A DNA stretch of 63,824 nt. It comes from an uncultured Bacteroides sp. GTDB lineage: Bacteria > Bacteroidota > Bacteroidia > Bacteroidales > Bacteroidaceae. Positions 18,484-28,164 of the stretch are shown here, piece after piece (the stretch's first letter is position 1; every line of letters begins with the position of its first letter). The notes beneath the pieces were generated by a model. It was not told where the DNA came from and did no database searches. It was given only the letters and a program-made list of their open reading frames with translations. Location: contig CALUGY010000005.1 in assembly GCA_944320295.1 (NCBI GenBank), forward strand, positions 1-63,824, in the 5' to 3' direction. The position numbers were made by a program, and so were the translations under genes.

Positions 18484-19524
18484 TTATATTATTTTGTGTT
18501 TCTCCTCCTCTATCTTGGCCGTGGACAGCATGCCGCATGCGGCAAAAATGTCCTCCCCACGCGAAGCCCTGATGGTAGTAAACAAGCCGTGCGAGGTGAG
18601 GTAGTCGCGGAAAGCCGTCATGGCATCCATGTCCGCCCCCTGCAAATCCACCCCCGGAATGGCGTGGAAACGTATCAGGTTGATGCGGCAGTCCAAGCCC
18701 CGCAACAACTTCAGCAGTTCCCTGGCATGAAGCATGGAATCGTTCACGCCCTTGAACACGATGTATTCAAACGACAGCCTGCGTTGCTTGCTGAAATCGT
18801 AGCCGCGCAACAGCTCCACGATTTCCGCTATGGGGAAAGCCCTCTCGGCAGGCATCAACCCGGCCCGTTGCTGTGCCAACGGCGAGTGCAGGCTGATGGC
18901 CAAATGGCAGTCTGTCTCCTCCACGAAACGGCGCAAGCCTTTCTTCAGGCCCACCGTCGAAAGGGTGACGCGCTTGGGACTCCAGCCGTAGCCATAAGGT
19001 CCGGTCATGATTTGCAATGCGCTCAACACTTCCGCCAGATTATCCAGCGGTTCGCCCATGCCCATCATGACGACGTTGGTCAGTTTGTCCCGTTCGGGCA
19101 ACGAATGTATTTGATTGATTATCTGATTAGCTGTAAGGTTGGCTGTGAATCCCTGTTTGCCTGTCATGCAAAACTTGCAGTTCATTTTGCAGCCCACTTG
19201 TGAAGATACACACAACGTGGCACGGTCTCCATCCGGAATATACACGGACTCCACATAGTGGCCGTCTCCCACTTTATATAGATATTTCACCGTGCCGTCC
19301 ATCGAACGCATGGCATCTACCGGAGGCTCGGCACCCACCTCGTAGGAGTCGGCAAGCAAAGCGCGGTGCTTCAACGAGATGTTTGTCATTTCATCTATCG
19401 AAAGCACCTTTTTGTCATACAACCACGCAGCCATTTGTTTGGCCGCAAAAGCCGGCATGCCTATCTTCCCCGCGACGGCTTGCAGCTCGTGCAATGTCAT
19501 GCCCAAGAGAGGTTGTTTTTGCAT
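18484..19524 (-). CDS. rlmN: 23S rRNA (adenine2503-C2)-methyltransferase RlmN
   Basis: 346 residues from the ATG at 19524; radical-SAM enzyme methylating A2503 of 23S rRNA (and A37 of some tRNAs). The [4Fe-4S] motif CKMNCKFC gives C112, C116 and C119; the second catalytic cysteine lies in IFAACGML near the C-terminus, and the GMGEPL motif follows NVVMM. The upstream in-frame ATG at 19554 is rejected because it lies inside the TACCTTTG promoter box (19559-19552). Monocistronic. Confidence 0.95.
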   Translation of the reverse strand: MQKQPLLGMTLHELQAVAGKIGMPAFAAKQMAAWLYDKKVLSIDEMTNISLKHRALLADSYEVGAEPPVDAMRSMDGTVKYLYKVGDGHYVESVYIPDGDRATLCVSSQVGCKMNCKFCMTGKQGFTANLTANQIINQIHSLPERDKLTNVVMMGMGEPLDNLAEVLSALQIMTGPYGYGWSPKRVTLSTVGLKKGLRRFVEETDCHLAISLHSPLAQQRAGLMPAERAFPIAEIVELLRGYDFSKQRRLSFEYIVFKGVNDSMLHARELLKLLRGLDCRINLIRFHAIPGVDLQGADMDAMTAFRDYLTSHGLFTTIRASRGEDIFAACGMLSTAKIEEEKHKII

Positions 19525-19551
19525 ATATGTCACATTTTCTGATTCGTGCCG

Positions 19552-19559
19552 CAAAGGTA
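19552..19559 (-). promoter_or_regulatory. rlmN promoter (-7 box)
   Basis: TACCTTTG on the minus strand, 28 nt upstream of the chosen rlmN ATG. Confidence 0.7.
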
Positions 19560-19620
19560 AGGATAAAGAACAATAACGACAACCGCCCTAATAGAAAATA
19601 AAGGCAGGAAAAAGGAACAA

Positions 19621-19653
19621 AAAAGCCGCCGGATACCCAATCCGACGGCTTTT
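19621..19653 (-). terminator. Intrinsic terminator downstream of ppiD
   Basis: A 14-bp stem AAAAGCCGCCGGAT (19621-19634) with 19640-19653 (one mismatch), followed by TTTTTTG on the minus strand. Confidence 0.85.
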
Positions 19654-19694
19654 GATCTACACTATAATATGAGTTTGAGTTTTACCGCAAAAAG

Positions 19695-21845
19695 TTAGAA
19701 GAAGATGTAACGCGTATCCTTCACATCCGCCTTCAGATACAAATCGCCGATGAACTGCGAAGCCATACGGACATAAGTGTTTGTCAGCATCGTCTCCTCA
19801 GCCTTTGCATCGTACGTTTCGTTCATCTTCTCTGTTGCATACGGCTGCAGGACAAAGACACCGGCATTTCCCTTTATCGGGGCGCTCAGCTTGTTCATCT
19901 CGCCTACTGAAGCATAAGCGCTGACAAGCGGCTCGCTCATAAGCAATGCCGACACGAAAGCCGGAGCGGCAAAGTTCACGTGCTTCACCGAGTCACTTAC
20001 TGCATTCGGCAGGGCTTTGTATGCCTCCAACGTAGTCGGGTTGGATGTTTTCATATCGGCCATAATTTTCTCAGCTTTCTTATCGCGAAGAATCTCAAAG
20101 CGCAACTGGTCACGAACCAATGCCAACGGACGATAGCCCTCACGTATCACTCCGGAAAGAGCAACCACCATAATATGGTCGCGCACGCCTTCTCCGCATT
20201 CAAACAAGGGGGACACTTCACCCGGTTTAGCATTGAAAACCCAACGCAACGCTTCTTTCGAAGCACCGACATTTCCGATGCCATGCTCTGCGCTAGTCAG
20301 ATCCATTCTGTCCAGCAACCTGTAGCCTGCTTCTTCTGCATTGGCCGAGAACTTCTCCAAGCTATTGTTGGCTGCGACGAATTGGCTCAAATCATTATAT
20401 GCCTTGCTGTATGTAGCATCGCTAAAGTCCACCGTACGCTTTATCACAGCAACCTTGTATTTGTCTTTCACGGCTTTCTTATCCAGCACTTGCACAATCA
20501 CGTTCGCTTGTGCCAAAGCCAAATTCTTCAGCGAGTTCTTGTCCGAAGTCATCACCGTATTTATGTACTTCAGGCCATCACCATCTATCTGTTGGCCTTC
20601 ATAATCGGTAGATGACATCCACATGGCCTCGCCAGTTTGTCCGTACTTCTGTGCGAGTTCTGCAAAGTCTGCTCCGCCTTTGATAGCGTTATATATACTA
20701 TCGGCCAAGGCTGCTGTTTTCTCTGCACTACCTAAACCTGCGACTTCAATTTTGCGGAACTTCACAGAGTCGGCCATTGAGGTTTTTGCTATTTTCTTAA
20801 AGGTATTCAGGGTATTATCTGCTGCATTATAATACGGTCCGAAAACATCTCCGGTCGCAACGGAATCCAAGCGTGCCACCACATCAGCAGGCAATGCACG
20901 AGTAGTGCAATACAAATCGACATACGGCGTTTCTGATTTCGTATAACGCACGAACGACGTAAAATCGTTTTGCTTAGCAGACAGCTCCTTTGTGTATTCC
21001 TCCAATTCTTTCTGCAGTTCGGCCCTGTCTTCTGCACTTGCAGTAACCTGCACGTCAATGAATTTCACATTCCGAGCTTCTACGTATTGGCGGAACTGCT
21101 CTTTCTTCTTGTCATAAGCAGCTTTCAAGTCAGCCTCCGTAACTTTTACAGTCGAATCGGGTACAGAAGAATAAGGAACAGCAGCCAACAATAAGTCCGA
21201 TTGGTTCACTCTTCCATCAAAAGACGCTTGCGCTTCCACCGGGTTGGAAAGCAAAGACTTCGAGAGTAAAGCATAATATTTCTCTTGCAGACGACGTTGC
21301 CTCAGGCTCTTTTCAATAAATGACCAGTAGCGATAAGTCGCTTCGTAATATTCAGCATATTGTGCCGGCAACTGAGCCAAATTCAATTTGGCATACTCAG
21401 CAAGAAATTTCTTCAGACCATCTTTATCAAATGCGCCAGTCTGCGGGTTACGGAACGGAGTGCCTTGCAGCATCTCATGCGTACCCGCGTCTATTATTGC
21501 TTGTATTTCTGCATCGGATACTGTCAAGCCCAGTTTCTCGGCTTCTGCCTCCACAAGCTTGTTTTCTACATAAATCCGCCACACTTCATCCTGTAACTGT
21601 GCTGTCTGTTCTTCTGTCAGGGAAGCTACTCCGCGAGAATATTTCAGCACATCGGTATATTCATCAACCAACGCTTTATACTCTTGAACCGAAATGCTCT
21701 CTCCGTTCACTTCACCCACATCCTGCGATTGGTGAGGCCGGAATATTTGCAGAAGTCCATCTCCCGCAATAAAACCAAGCAAGCCTAAACCAATAGCAAT
21801 CACCAATAGAGGTCCTTTAGACCGAATTTTTTGTAATGTTGCCAT
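19695..21845 (-). CDS. ppiD: PpiD-like periplasmic chaperone / peptidyl-prolyl isomerase
   Basis: 716 residues. One N-terminal membrane anchor (LLVIAIGLGLLGFIAGDGL, about 13-32), then a SurA/PpiD-type N-terminal chaperone domain (VNGESISVQEYKALVDEY...), a central parvulin-like region (about 345-460) and a second SurA-like segment before the C-terminal part. It helps secreted and outer-membrane proteins fold at the exit of the Sec translocon. Last of the envelope cluster starting with the OMP gene at 26498, though 123 bp separate it from the CorC gene, so it may have its own promoter. Confidence 0.88.
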   Translation of the reverse strand: MATLQKIRSKGPLLVIAIGLGLLGFIAGDGLLQIFRPHQSQDVGEVNGESISVQEYKALVDEYTDVLKYSRGVASLTEEQTAQLQDEVWRIYVENKLVEAEAEKLGLTVSDAEIQAIIDAGTHEMLQGTPFRNPQTGAFDKDGLKKFLAEYAKLNLAQLPAQYAEYYEATYRYWSFIEKSLRQRRLQEKYYALLSKSLLSNPVEAQASFDGRVNQSDLLLAAVPYSSVPDSTVKVTEADLKAAYDKKKEQFRQYVEARNVKFIDVQVTASAEDRAELQKELEEYTKELSAKQNDFTSFVRYTKSETPYVDLYCTTRALPADVVARLDSVATGDVFGPYYNAADNTLNTFKKIAKTSMADSVKFRKIEVAGLGSAEKTAALADSIYNAIKGGADFAELAQKYGQTGEAMWMSSTDYEGQQIDGDGLKYINTVMTSDKNSLKNLALAQANVIVQVLDKKAVKDKYKVAVIKRTVDFSDATYSKAYNDLSQFVAANNSLEKFSANAEEAGYRLLDRMDLTSAEHGIGNVGASKEALRWVFNAKPGEVSPLFECGEGVRDHIMVVALSGVIREGYRPLALVRDQLRFEILRDKKAEKIMADMKTSNPTTLEAYKALPNAVSDSVKHVNFAAPAFVSALLMSEPLVSAYASVGEMNKLSAPIKGNAGVFVLQPYATEKMNETYDAKAEETMLTNTYVRMASQFIGDLYLKADVKDTRYIFF

Positions 21846-21968
21846 TTTTACTATAACTATTTACTTTTTGTTTATTACTTTTCTGCTATTTACCAAATAA
21901 GCGCACGAAGATACAAAAAAAGCAAATATGCGTCTATCGATTGCAAAAAAAAATCGTACTCTTAAACC

Positions 21969-23222
21969 TTATTCCATCACTTTCAGACGAACTAACTCTA
22001 TTTTTGTGTTGGAAAGTTTCATAATTTTAAAATGGAATTTACCAACAGCCACGACCTCATGCAATTTCGGGAAGTTCTGATAGCAATTTAAAATCAAGCC
22101 TCCTATTGTCAAATAGTCATCGTTTTCCGGCAGGTCAAGTCCGAAAGTCTCATTCACCTTTTCTATCTCCAAACGAGCAGACAAGACATATTCGTGTTCT
22201 GCCACTTGCCTACAAGTATATGATGTATTATCGTGTTCGTCTTCGATATCCCCCAATATCTCTTCAACTAAATCTTCCAAAGAAACGATGCCCACGGTAC
22301 CTCCGAATTCGTCCACGACCACAGCAATTGTTTTCTTTTGCTGCATAAACAATTTCATCAACTTATGCGCAGACATTGTTTCCGGCACAATAGGAATTTG
22401 TTTCACACCATCCGTCCAATTCTCCGGACATCGAAACATCTCAGCCGAATGTATATATCCCACCACATTATCCATATTCCCGTCATAAACAATAATCTTT
22501 GAAAGGCCAGACTCAACAAATAAATTTTTCAGGTCTTCAGCCGATGCATTCAAATCTACTGCCACAACTTCTGTCCGGGGTACTATACAATCTCTGATTC
22601 TCACATTCGAAAAATCAAGTGCATTCCTAAATATCTTCACTTCCTCGTCCACAGTATCATCATCGCCAACATTCTCTATACTTGTCTGAAGCAAATAATC
22701 CAACTCCGCTTTCCCTGCGCCAGATTCCAATCCTTTATCTACTCCGGTTCCAGACATCCGCCTAAAAAGCCGAGATATCGCAACAAAGACTTTCGAAACA
22801 GGATATAATATGAAATAACAGATCAACAAAGGTAAAACACAAGAAAACATCTTACCCAAGTTGATTTGGAACAATGCATTCGGAAAGAACTCACCCACCA
22901 ACAATATAATCAAGACTGCCGTTACAATCTGAGTAGGTAAGCCAAAGAATGTATCCGGAAGGCCGTTCACCGAGAAATACTTATCAACGACCAGCACCGA
23001 GAATATGCCAAACACGGCAAGCGAAATACAACTCCCGACAATCAATGTAGCCAGAGTTTCATCGGGATGACGAAGCAAAAAAGAGGCAGCTTTAGCTTGT
23101 AACCCGCCCATCATTCTTCCTGGCTCCACACGCAACTTACCTGCCGGAGCGAACATGGTTCTCACTCCGGAGAAGAACGCAAATAAAACGATAGCGGCTA
23201 ATAATACAAGAATCTCCATCAT
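21969..23222 (-). CDS. CNNM/CBS/CorC-family membrane protein (hemolysin family)
   Basis: 417 residues. Domain order: CNNM/DUF21 transmembrane region (about 1-150, hydrophobic segments ILVLLAAIVLFAFFSG, TLIVGSCISLAVFGIFSVLV, IVTAVLIILLVGEFFP and a fourth), paired CBS domains (about 195-325, from the RDCIVPRTEVVAVDL entry motif through AVVVDEFGGTVGIVSLEDLVEEILGDI), and a C-terminal CorC_HlyC transporter-associated domain. Members act in Mg/Co efflux or, as GldE, alongside gliding genes. Starts immediately after the lptC stop. Confidence 0.9.
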   Translation of the reverse strand: MMEILVLLAAIVLFAFFSGVRTMFAPAGKLRVEPGRMMGGLQAKAASFLLRHPDETLATLIVGSCISLAVFGIFSVLVVDKYFSVNGLPDTFFGLPTQIVTAVLIILLVGEFFPNALFQINLGKMFSCVLPLLICYFILYPVSKVFVAISRLFRRMSGTGVDKGLESGAGKAELDYLLQTSIENVGDDDTVDEEVKIFRNALDFSNVRIRDCIVPRTEVVAVDLNASAEDLKNLFVESGLSKIIVYDGNMDNVVGYIHSAEMFRCPENWTDGVKQIPIVPETMSAHKLMKLFMQQKKTIAVVVDEFGGTVGIVSLEDLVEEILGDIEDEHDNTSYTCRQVAEHEYVLSARLEIEKVNETFGLDLPENDDYLTIGGLILNCYQNFPKLHEVVAVGKFHFKIMKLSNTKIELVRLKVME

Positions 23223-23813
23223 TCAACGAATAGTATCAGTTTTCAAGCTATCGGGCGAGGCAGAAACAGCTTGTTCATCCACATAAAAGATGCCCTCCGG
23301 CTTATGAATAGTGTATGCCGTCATTTGTTGGTTGGACTCAAAACCGCGTCCTGTTATCACACGGTCTGGCTGCTCAATGCGGATAAAACGATCGGAATAA
23401 ACTTTCTCTTTCCGCTGGTCCCAATACAACAGTTCCGTGTCAAACTTTTCGCCTTTAAGGTTCTGCACATGCACGTTCCCTATCAACTTCCACAACTCTT
23501 TCTTGTTATAATAATAAGCTGTATCGGCCTCTATGCTGGCTTCTATCTGGAACAGAGAATCGAACTTCTCCAGATAAACGCCCTTCTCAAAAGCCCAATA
23601 AGGCGGATTTTTCCTATCGAATACCAGCCATTCTTCCGCATTAACACGATAGCGCGTCACGCCGGAATCGGAAACCAACGTCGTAACTCCCCGCGTATCC
23701 ATTACCGGCAATGAGTCACGTTCCGTAATGGCTTCACCAAGATTCTTCTCCCTACCGGAACATGAAGAAAACAAAAGGAGCATAACCACTACCGAAGTAG
23801 CGGCTATGCTCAT
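23223..23813 (-). CDS. lptC: LPS export periplasmic protein LptC
   Basis: 196 residues from the ATG at 23813; the reading frame is open to 23852 but the downstream start gives a compact lipoprotein signal (MSIAATSVVVMLLLFSSC). The mature part follows the LptC/YrbK family: GVTRYRVNAEEWLVFDRKNPPYWAFEKGVYLEKF, then ASIEADTAYYYNKKELWKLIGNVHVQNLKGEKFDTELLYWD, a beta-jellyroll. It bridges the LptB2FG ABC transporter to LptA in LPS transport. Adjacent to the TPR gene upstream and the CorC gene downstream with no gaps, in a conserved Bacteroidetes envelope cluster. Confidence 0.85.
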   Translation of the reverse strand: MSIAATSVVVMLLLFSSCSGREKNLGEAITERDSLPVMDTRGVTTLVSDSGVTRYRVNAEEWLVFDRKNPPYWAFEKGVYLEKFDSLFQIEASIEADTAYYYNKKELWKLIGNVHVQNLKGEKFDTELLYWDQRKEKVYSDRFIRIEQPDRVITGRGFESNQQMTAYTIHKPEGIFYVDEQAVSASPDSLKTDTIR

Positions 23814-23861
23814 ATTTCTGCTTACCAAAACGCTAACAAGAGGTAACGTCATGGTCGCGTG

Positions 23862-25184
23862 TCATCTGACTGTTGTCGTCTCACCTATCCAACCGCCTAT
23901 CGTTACACGGTCACCTTTCTTTATACCAAGCATGAAGAGATCTTGTGTGCTCGGTGTGTGGCGAGAGTACGTAGAAATCATTTCATTCACCCTGTCTGTA
24001 AGTTCCGGATCTACAGACTTGGCTTTAAGCAGTTTGTCAATAACCAAGAAATAAGTGGCACGGTTCAAAGCACCCTCATCGCTCCAGTTGGGATTCGAAC
24101 CGTACATCGTGGCCAGCAGGATATAAGGTTCGCCGAACTCCGAGTTATACTCTGCAGACATATAGCAATACTTCTTAGCCTGGGCCAGTTTCTTTGCTTC
24201 GTACAAGGCCGTAGCTGCAAGGTAAGCCATTTCAGATTTCTTGGAATTATCTGTTTCCTTAGCCAACGCCTCATCGAAGAACTTGACCGACGTATCGTAA
24301 TCACCTTTCTTATAATACATGTAAGCGACACCTACGGCTGCATCAGCAGTAGGATTCATGGCATACATATACTCCGAAGCATGGAAGTACGCTTCGCTGT
24401 CGTTGCACTTCATCAGTTTGAGGATGGCGATGGCCTTCTTCAAGAACACGGAATCCGTCTTATGTTCCTCTACTTGGGGACCGTAAATGCTTTGCAGGGA
24501 TTCGCAATCGGCCACACCGCTGTTGATGAACATGGCAACGATGTTGTCCTTGATAGCTTGCAAGTTCTTCTTCGTGCTTGCTTTCGTGGCTGCAGCAATA
24601 GCCTCGTCGGCATATTGTGAAGCATCCAAGTAATTCTGGAAGAACTGGTCGGTAAATGTCTTATCAGCCTTTACCTTGCGCATGGAAATGTCCATGAAGT
24701 AGTGCAACACGGCACCCGTGCTTTTACCTTTGTCGGAATCCACAGCCTCTTTCAGCCAAGCGTAAGCCTGCTCCACATCGGGAGTGGGGGCATATTGCAG
24801 ATAGTCTATAGCCTTGGCTCCCAGAGCGCCTTTAGCCGTAATGGTCAGCTTCATTCCTTTGGCAAGGAATTCAGGGATGTATTGGATACGCCAATCGTGT
24901 ACTTGCATCAGCTCGTCGAAGTACTTCTTGTAATCGGCGGAGTTCCTGTCTTTGTTGTTCTTCAGGAAATAAGTCAGGATGTCGAAAGCATCGCTATACG
25001 TATAGTACTTCAACGTCGGGCAGTCCTTCAACACGGCCATACAGGGAGCATAAGCGTCCTTGTAGTTCTTTGCTTTTACAGCTTCGTGAGAGATACTGCT
25101 GTTGGCGTTACAATCGTTTTGTGCGAAAGCGCTGGAAGCTCCACCCGACAGGAGCAATACAGCCACAAGCGTCTTAATTTTCAT
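23862..25184 (-). CDS. Periplasmic TPR-repeat protein
   Basis: 440 residues with a clear signal peptide (KTLVAVLLLSGGASSAFA, cleaved before QNDCNA). The mature protein is all helical; TPR-like helix pairs are visible at AAVGVAYMYYKKGDYDTSVKFFDEAL and MAYLAATALYEAKKLAQAKKYCYMSAEYNSEFGEPYILLATMYG. Such proteins commonly organise outer-membrane assembly, but the partner is unknown. Second gene of the OMP-TPR-lptC-CorC group. Confidence 0.85.
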   Translation of the reverse strand: MKIKTLVAVLLLSGGASSAFAQNDCNANSSISHEAVKAKNYKDAYAPCMAVLKDCPTLKYYTYSDAFDILTYFLKNNKDRNSADYKKYFDELMQVHDWRIQYIPEFLAKGMKLTITAKGALGAKAIDYLQYAPTPDVEQAYAWLKEAVDSDKGKSTGAVLHYFMDISMRKVKADKTFTDQFFQNYLDASQYADEAIAAATKASTKKNLQAIKDNIVAMFINSGVADCESLQSIYGPQVEEHKTDSVFLKKAIAILKLMKCNDSEAYFHASEYMYAMNPTADAAVGVAYMYYKKGDYDTSVKFFDEALAKETDNSKKSEMAYLAATALYEAKKLAQAKKYCYMSAEYNSEFGEPYILLATMYGSNPNWSDEGALNRATYFLVIDKLLKAKSVDPELTDRVNEMISTYSRHTPSTQDLFMLGIKKGDRVTIGGWIGETTTVR

Positions 25185-25244
25185 TGTATTTAAATTTTTA
25201 AGTTAGTATTATATCTATTCGTCTTTTCTGTCCCGGTAGCGGAA

Positions 25245-26498
25245 TCAATCCACTTTGCGTTTGAAGAACCAGCGTTCATTGAACGTCACGCCAATGCAAA
25301 GGCGCATCGTGTTTTCGTCCAAGAAAGCGGCCTGTGTGCCTTTCGTCCTGACGTATTGGCCAGCGATATTCAGCATGGACCGTGTACGCGGTATCGGGAG
25401 GGCAAATCCAGCCGTCAGTCCGAATTCGCGTGCGGCACGCACTCCCGCTATTTTATAATAAGGCTGGGAATAATAACCTCCCAAACGGTATTTCACATGC
25501 GACAAATAGTTACGCCCCATGGGATTCGGCTGCAGTTCCGCGCCCAAAGAGAAACGCGTGCGCTTGCAAAACGCATCCGTAGAACCTTGATAAGATACTT
25601 TGTCCCAATCTTGCGACATCACATCGGCAGCGACAGTCAAACGTTTGTCGTACACATAAGCAAGGCCAGCCCCCCAAGTGGAAGGAATGCCATAGGCAGC
25701 AGTCAAATCCGTCTGGCTCACGGTAATGTTGCCGGAGGTCTGGTCGCCAGTCTGCCTCAGCTCCACGGCATCGCTCTTCATATCATGCCCTGGCGTGAAC
25801 GCCACACCCAGCGTAATGGCATGCTTCTTACCGAACTGTTGCGTATATTGCGCGCCGATGTCGAGCTTGTAACTCTTCATGTCCACCGACGACTGGATGA
25901 CCACCGGGAACTTGCTCGTGTCAAGCGGGAAGTTCTGGGCAGCCGTATGCGTCACGTTTCCCCAAAGATACGAAATATTCGCGCCAATGGAAAAATTTTC
26001 AAATAATTTAAACCCCGCACCTACATAAAGCTGGTGCAAACCACCGTTGCCGTAATATTGGACAGACGTGTTAGCCTCGTCTTCGCGATACTCGCCCAGG
26101 TTGTATCCCACATTGGAATAAGGCAACAAGCCCAAGCTGATGGCCGCCCATTTAGCCGCGCGGAACTCCATCGTAATGTAGTCAAAACTGGAGTTCTTCG
26201 CATTCTGCTTCAGCGTACCGTTACTGAAATTCGTATTTTGCAGGGAAAGCCCGCCATCGAAAATAAATGTCAATGAATCGACAGCCGTATAAGAAGCCGG
26301 GTTCATGAAGTTCACCTGATACTTGTCACGCAAGCCGTAGGCCGTTCCTCCCATTGCCAGACTGTTCGCCGAACCCATATCGGAAAGTTGCCCGTACCCG
26401 TAACGTGTATAAGGAGAGTTCGTATTATTCTGAGCCACAAGCGTCCCCACACACATCACAAGCATGAGCGCCGTCAACGAGAGTATATTTTTTGTCAT
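25245..26498 (-). CDS. Outer-membrane beta-barrel protein (FadL/OmpP1-like)
   Basis: 417 residues. Signal peptide MTKNILSLTALMLVMCVGTLVA then QNNTNSPYTRYGYGQLSD, followed by a hatch-like AMGGTAYGLRDKYQVNFMNPASYTAVDS region typical of FadL/OmpP1-type channels, and alternating beta strands to the C-terminus, which ends in a hydrophobic strand plus KVD. FadL-type proteins carry hydrophobic molecules across the outer membrane; the substrate here is unknown. First gene of the envelope cluster; the CATCTTTG box at 26558-26551 may be the promoter. Confidence 0.8.
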   Translation of the reverse strand: MTKNILSLTALMLVMCVGTLVAQNNTNSPYTRYGYGQLSDMGSANSLAMGGTAYGLRDKYQVNFMNPASYTAVDSLTFIFDGGLSLQNTNFSNGTLKQNAKNSSFDYITMEFRAAKWAAISLGLLPYSNVGYNLGEYREDEANTSVQYYGNGGLHQLYVGAGFKLFENFSIGANISYLWGNVTHTAAQNFPLDTSKFPVVIQSSVDMKSYKLDIGAQYTQQFGKKHAITLGVAFTPGHDMKSDAVELRQTGDQTSGNITVSQTDLTAAYGIPSTWGAGLAYVYDKRLTVAADVMSQDWDKVSYQGSTDAFCKRTRFSLGAELQPNPMGRNYLSHVKYRLGGYYSQPYYKIAGVRAAREFGLTAGFALPIPRTRSMLNIAGQYVRTKGTQAAFLDENTMRLCIGVTFNERWFFKRKVD

Positions 26499-26550
26499 CT
26501 ATTATAGACTTAAAATTCGGTTTAATCCTTTCGTCCTGAAGTTTTGCCTG

Positions 26551-26558
26551 CAAAGATG
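26551..26558 (-). promoter_or_regulatory. Candidate promoter of OMP-TPR-lptC cluster
   Basis: CATCTTTG on the minus strand (one mismatch to TAnnTTTG), 52 nt upstream of the OMP start. Confidence 0.45.
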
Positions 26559-26767
26559 ATACTTTTTAAATTTGTATCAAAAGGTTTTCCGGCTTCGCCC
26601 GTTAAAAAAAACAAAACTTCGGGATATTTATGTTTAGCCAAGGCAAGCGAGAGCCCTGCCCGTGAAGCGCATGCCGCAAGCCTTACCGGCCTTCCCTTTT
26701 ATACCATATTAATATATAAAGGTATCTTCCCGGCTCACAACCCGCACGAAAGGGGAAAAACAGAGGA

Positions 26768-26888
26768 AGGCTCCGCCCTTTTGCTCCGGACACGTTCCGC
26801 GCCCGGACGCGACATGTTCGGAGCACGCTCGCAATACGTTCGGAGCGCGCCCGCAACGCGTTGCGGACAAACGCCTGATACACGCCCA
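26768..26888. repeat. Type-1 quadruple-palindrome element, copy D
   Basis: 14-mers at 26786-26799, 26808-26821, 26830-26843 and 26852-26865 (cores ACACGT, ACATGT, ATACGT, ACGCGT), exact 22-bp period. The right flank GACAAACGCCTGATA is the same as in copy E and nearly so in F. It occupies the 433-bp divergent gap between the OMP and DUF4105 genes, between their promoters; nothing else is seen there apart from the promoters. Confidence 0.85.
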
Positions 26889-26918
26889 TGATTTACCCGC
26901 AAAACGAAAAAGTTTTTA

Positions 26919-26926
26919 TAAATTTG
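26919..26926 (+). promoter_or_regulatory. Promoter of DUF4105 gene (-7 box)
   Basis: TAAATTTG ends only 5 nt before the ATG at 26932, implying a very short or absent leader. Confidence 0.6.
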
Positions 26927-26931
26927 CGGCC

Positions 26932-28164
26932 ATGAAAACAGGCTTTCACATACGGGTTTGCTGCATGGCCCTGCTCATGGCCTTCGTGCTCCACGGCACC
27001 GTCCGGGCGGGAGAAATGGAGCCGGCCGGGCACGACTCCCTGCGCATCAGCCTACTGACATGCGGTGCGGGGCAAGAGATTTACACACTCTTCGGCCACA
27101 CAGCCATACGTTGCGAGAATCTGACACGCGGCACGGACGTGGTGTATAATTATGGCATGTTCGACTTCGACACACCGAACTTCGTGCTGCGCTTCGCCCT
27201 GGGCGAGACGGACTACCAACTGGGCAAGAGCAGCTTCCGGCATTTTGCCATGGAGTATGCCTACTACGGCCGCAGCGTATGGCAACAGGTGCTGAACCTG
27301 AAGCAAGACGAGAAAGAACGGCTCGTAACCCTGCTCGAAGAAAACTATCGCCCCGAAAACCGTGTATACCGCTACAACTTTTTTTACGACAACTGTGCCA
27401 CGCGTCCGCGCGACCAAGTGGAGCGCGCCCTGCACGGCCAGCTGCGCTACGATGGCGACATGGAAGCCCGGCAACCCGACATCACCTTCCGCCACATGCT
27501 GCATCTTTACAGCGAGGGACATCCGTGGTCGCGTTTTGCGATGGATCTGTGCATGGGGCGCAAGGCCGACCTGCCCATCAGCAGGCGAGAGATGATGTTC
27601 GTGCCATTCAACGTGCAATCCGAATTCAGGAACGCCACGATAAGCGGCGATGCCGCAGGAGAAGTCCGGCCGCTGGTAAGCGGGGAACAACTCCTGATAG
27701 AAGCGGACGGGGAACAGCCCCCCGGCGGAGGAATTACGCCCATGCAATGCGCCCTTATGCTACTGGCCGTCACCCTCGGCATCACAGCCTATGGCATTTG
27801 GCGCAGGCGGACATTCTGGTGGTTCGACCTCCTGTTGTTCGCGGCAGCAGGCCTGGGGGGATGCGTGCTGGCCTTCCTGGCCATGTTCTCGCAACATCCG
27901 GCCGTAGACCAGAACTACTTGCTGTTTGTCTTCCACCCATTGCATCTGCTTTGCCTGCCGTGCATGCTCCGCAAGGTGGCAAAGCGGCGATTCAGTTGGT
28001 ATATGGCGGCGAATTTTACGGCGTTAACTTTATTTATGACCTTTTGGGGCATCCTGCCGCAAAGATTCCCCTTGGCAGTATTACCTTTGGCACTCTGTTT
28101 GCTGACGCGAAGCGTAGGCGCATACATTTTATATAAGACAAACAAAAACGGACAACCCGCATGA
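26932..28164 (+). CDS. DUF4105 family membrane protein
   Basis: 410 residues. N-terminal signal (VCCMALLMAFVLHGTVRAG), then a DUF4105 extracytoplasmic domain with conserved LTCGAGQEIYTLFGHTAIR and NYGMFDF...RYNFFYDNCATRPRDQVERAL, the His and Asn/Cys-containing motifs suggesting an enzymatic (possibly papain- or NlpC-like) fold. The C-terminal third has four hydrophobic segments (about 270-400). Function unknown. Its stop overlaps the start of the next gene by 4 nt, so the pair is translationally coupled. Confidence 0.82.
   Translation: MKTGFHIRVCCMALLMAFVLHGTVRAGEMEPAGHDSLRISLLTCGAGQEIYTLFGHTAIRCENLTRGTDVVYNYGMFDFDTPNFVLRFALGETDYQLGKSSFRHFAMEYAYYGRSVWQQVLNLKQDEKERLVTLLEENYRPENRVYRYNFFYDNCATRPRDQVERALHGQLRYDGDMEARQPDITFRHMLHLYSEGHPWSRFAMDLCMGRKADLPISRREMMFVPFNVQSEFRNATISGDAAGEVRPLVSGEQLLIEADGEQPPGGGITPMQCALMLLAVTLGITAYGIWRRRTFWWFDLLLFAAAGLGGCVLAFLAMFSQHPAVDQNYLLFVFHPLHLLCLPCMLRKVAKRRFSWYMAANFTALTLFMTFWGILPQRFPLAVLPLALCLLTRSVGAYILYKTNKNGQPA

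Noticed and set aside
26768-26888. Palindrome blocks as ordinary rho-independent terminators
   Set aside because: They lack T runs, each contains four palindromes, and they lie upstream of promoters while true terminators are found separately at gene ends.
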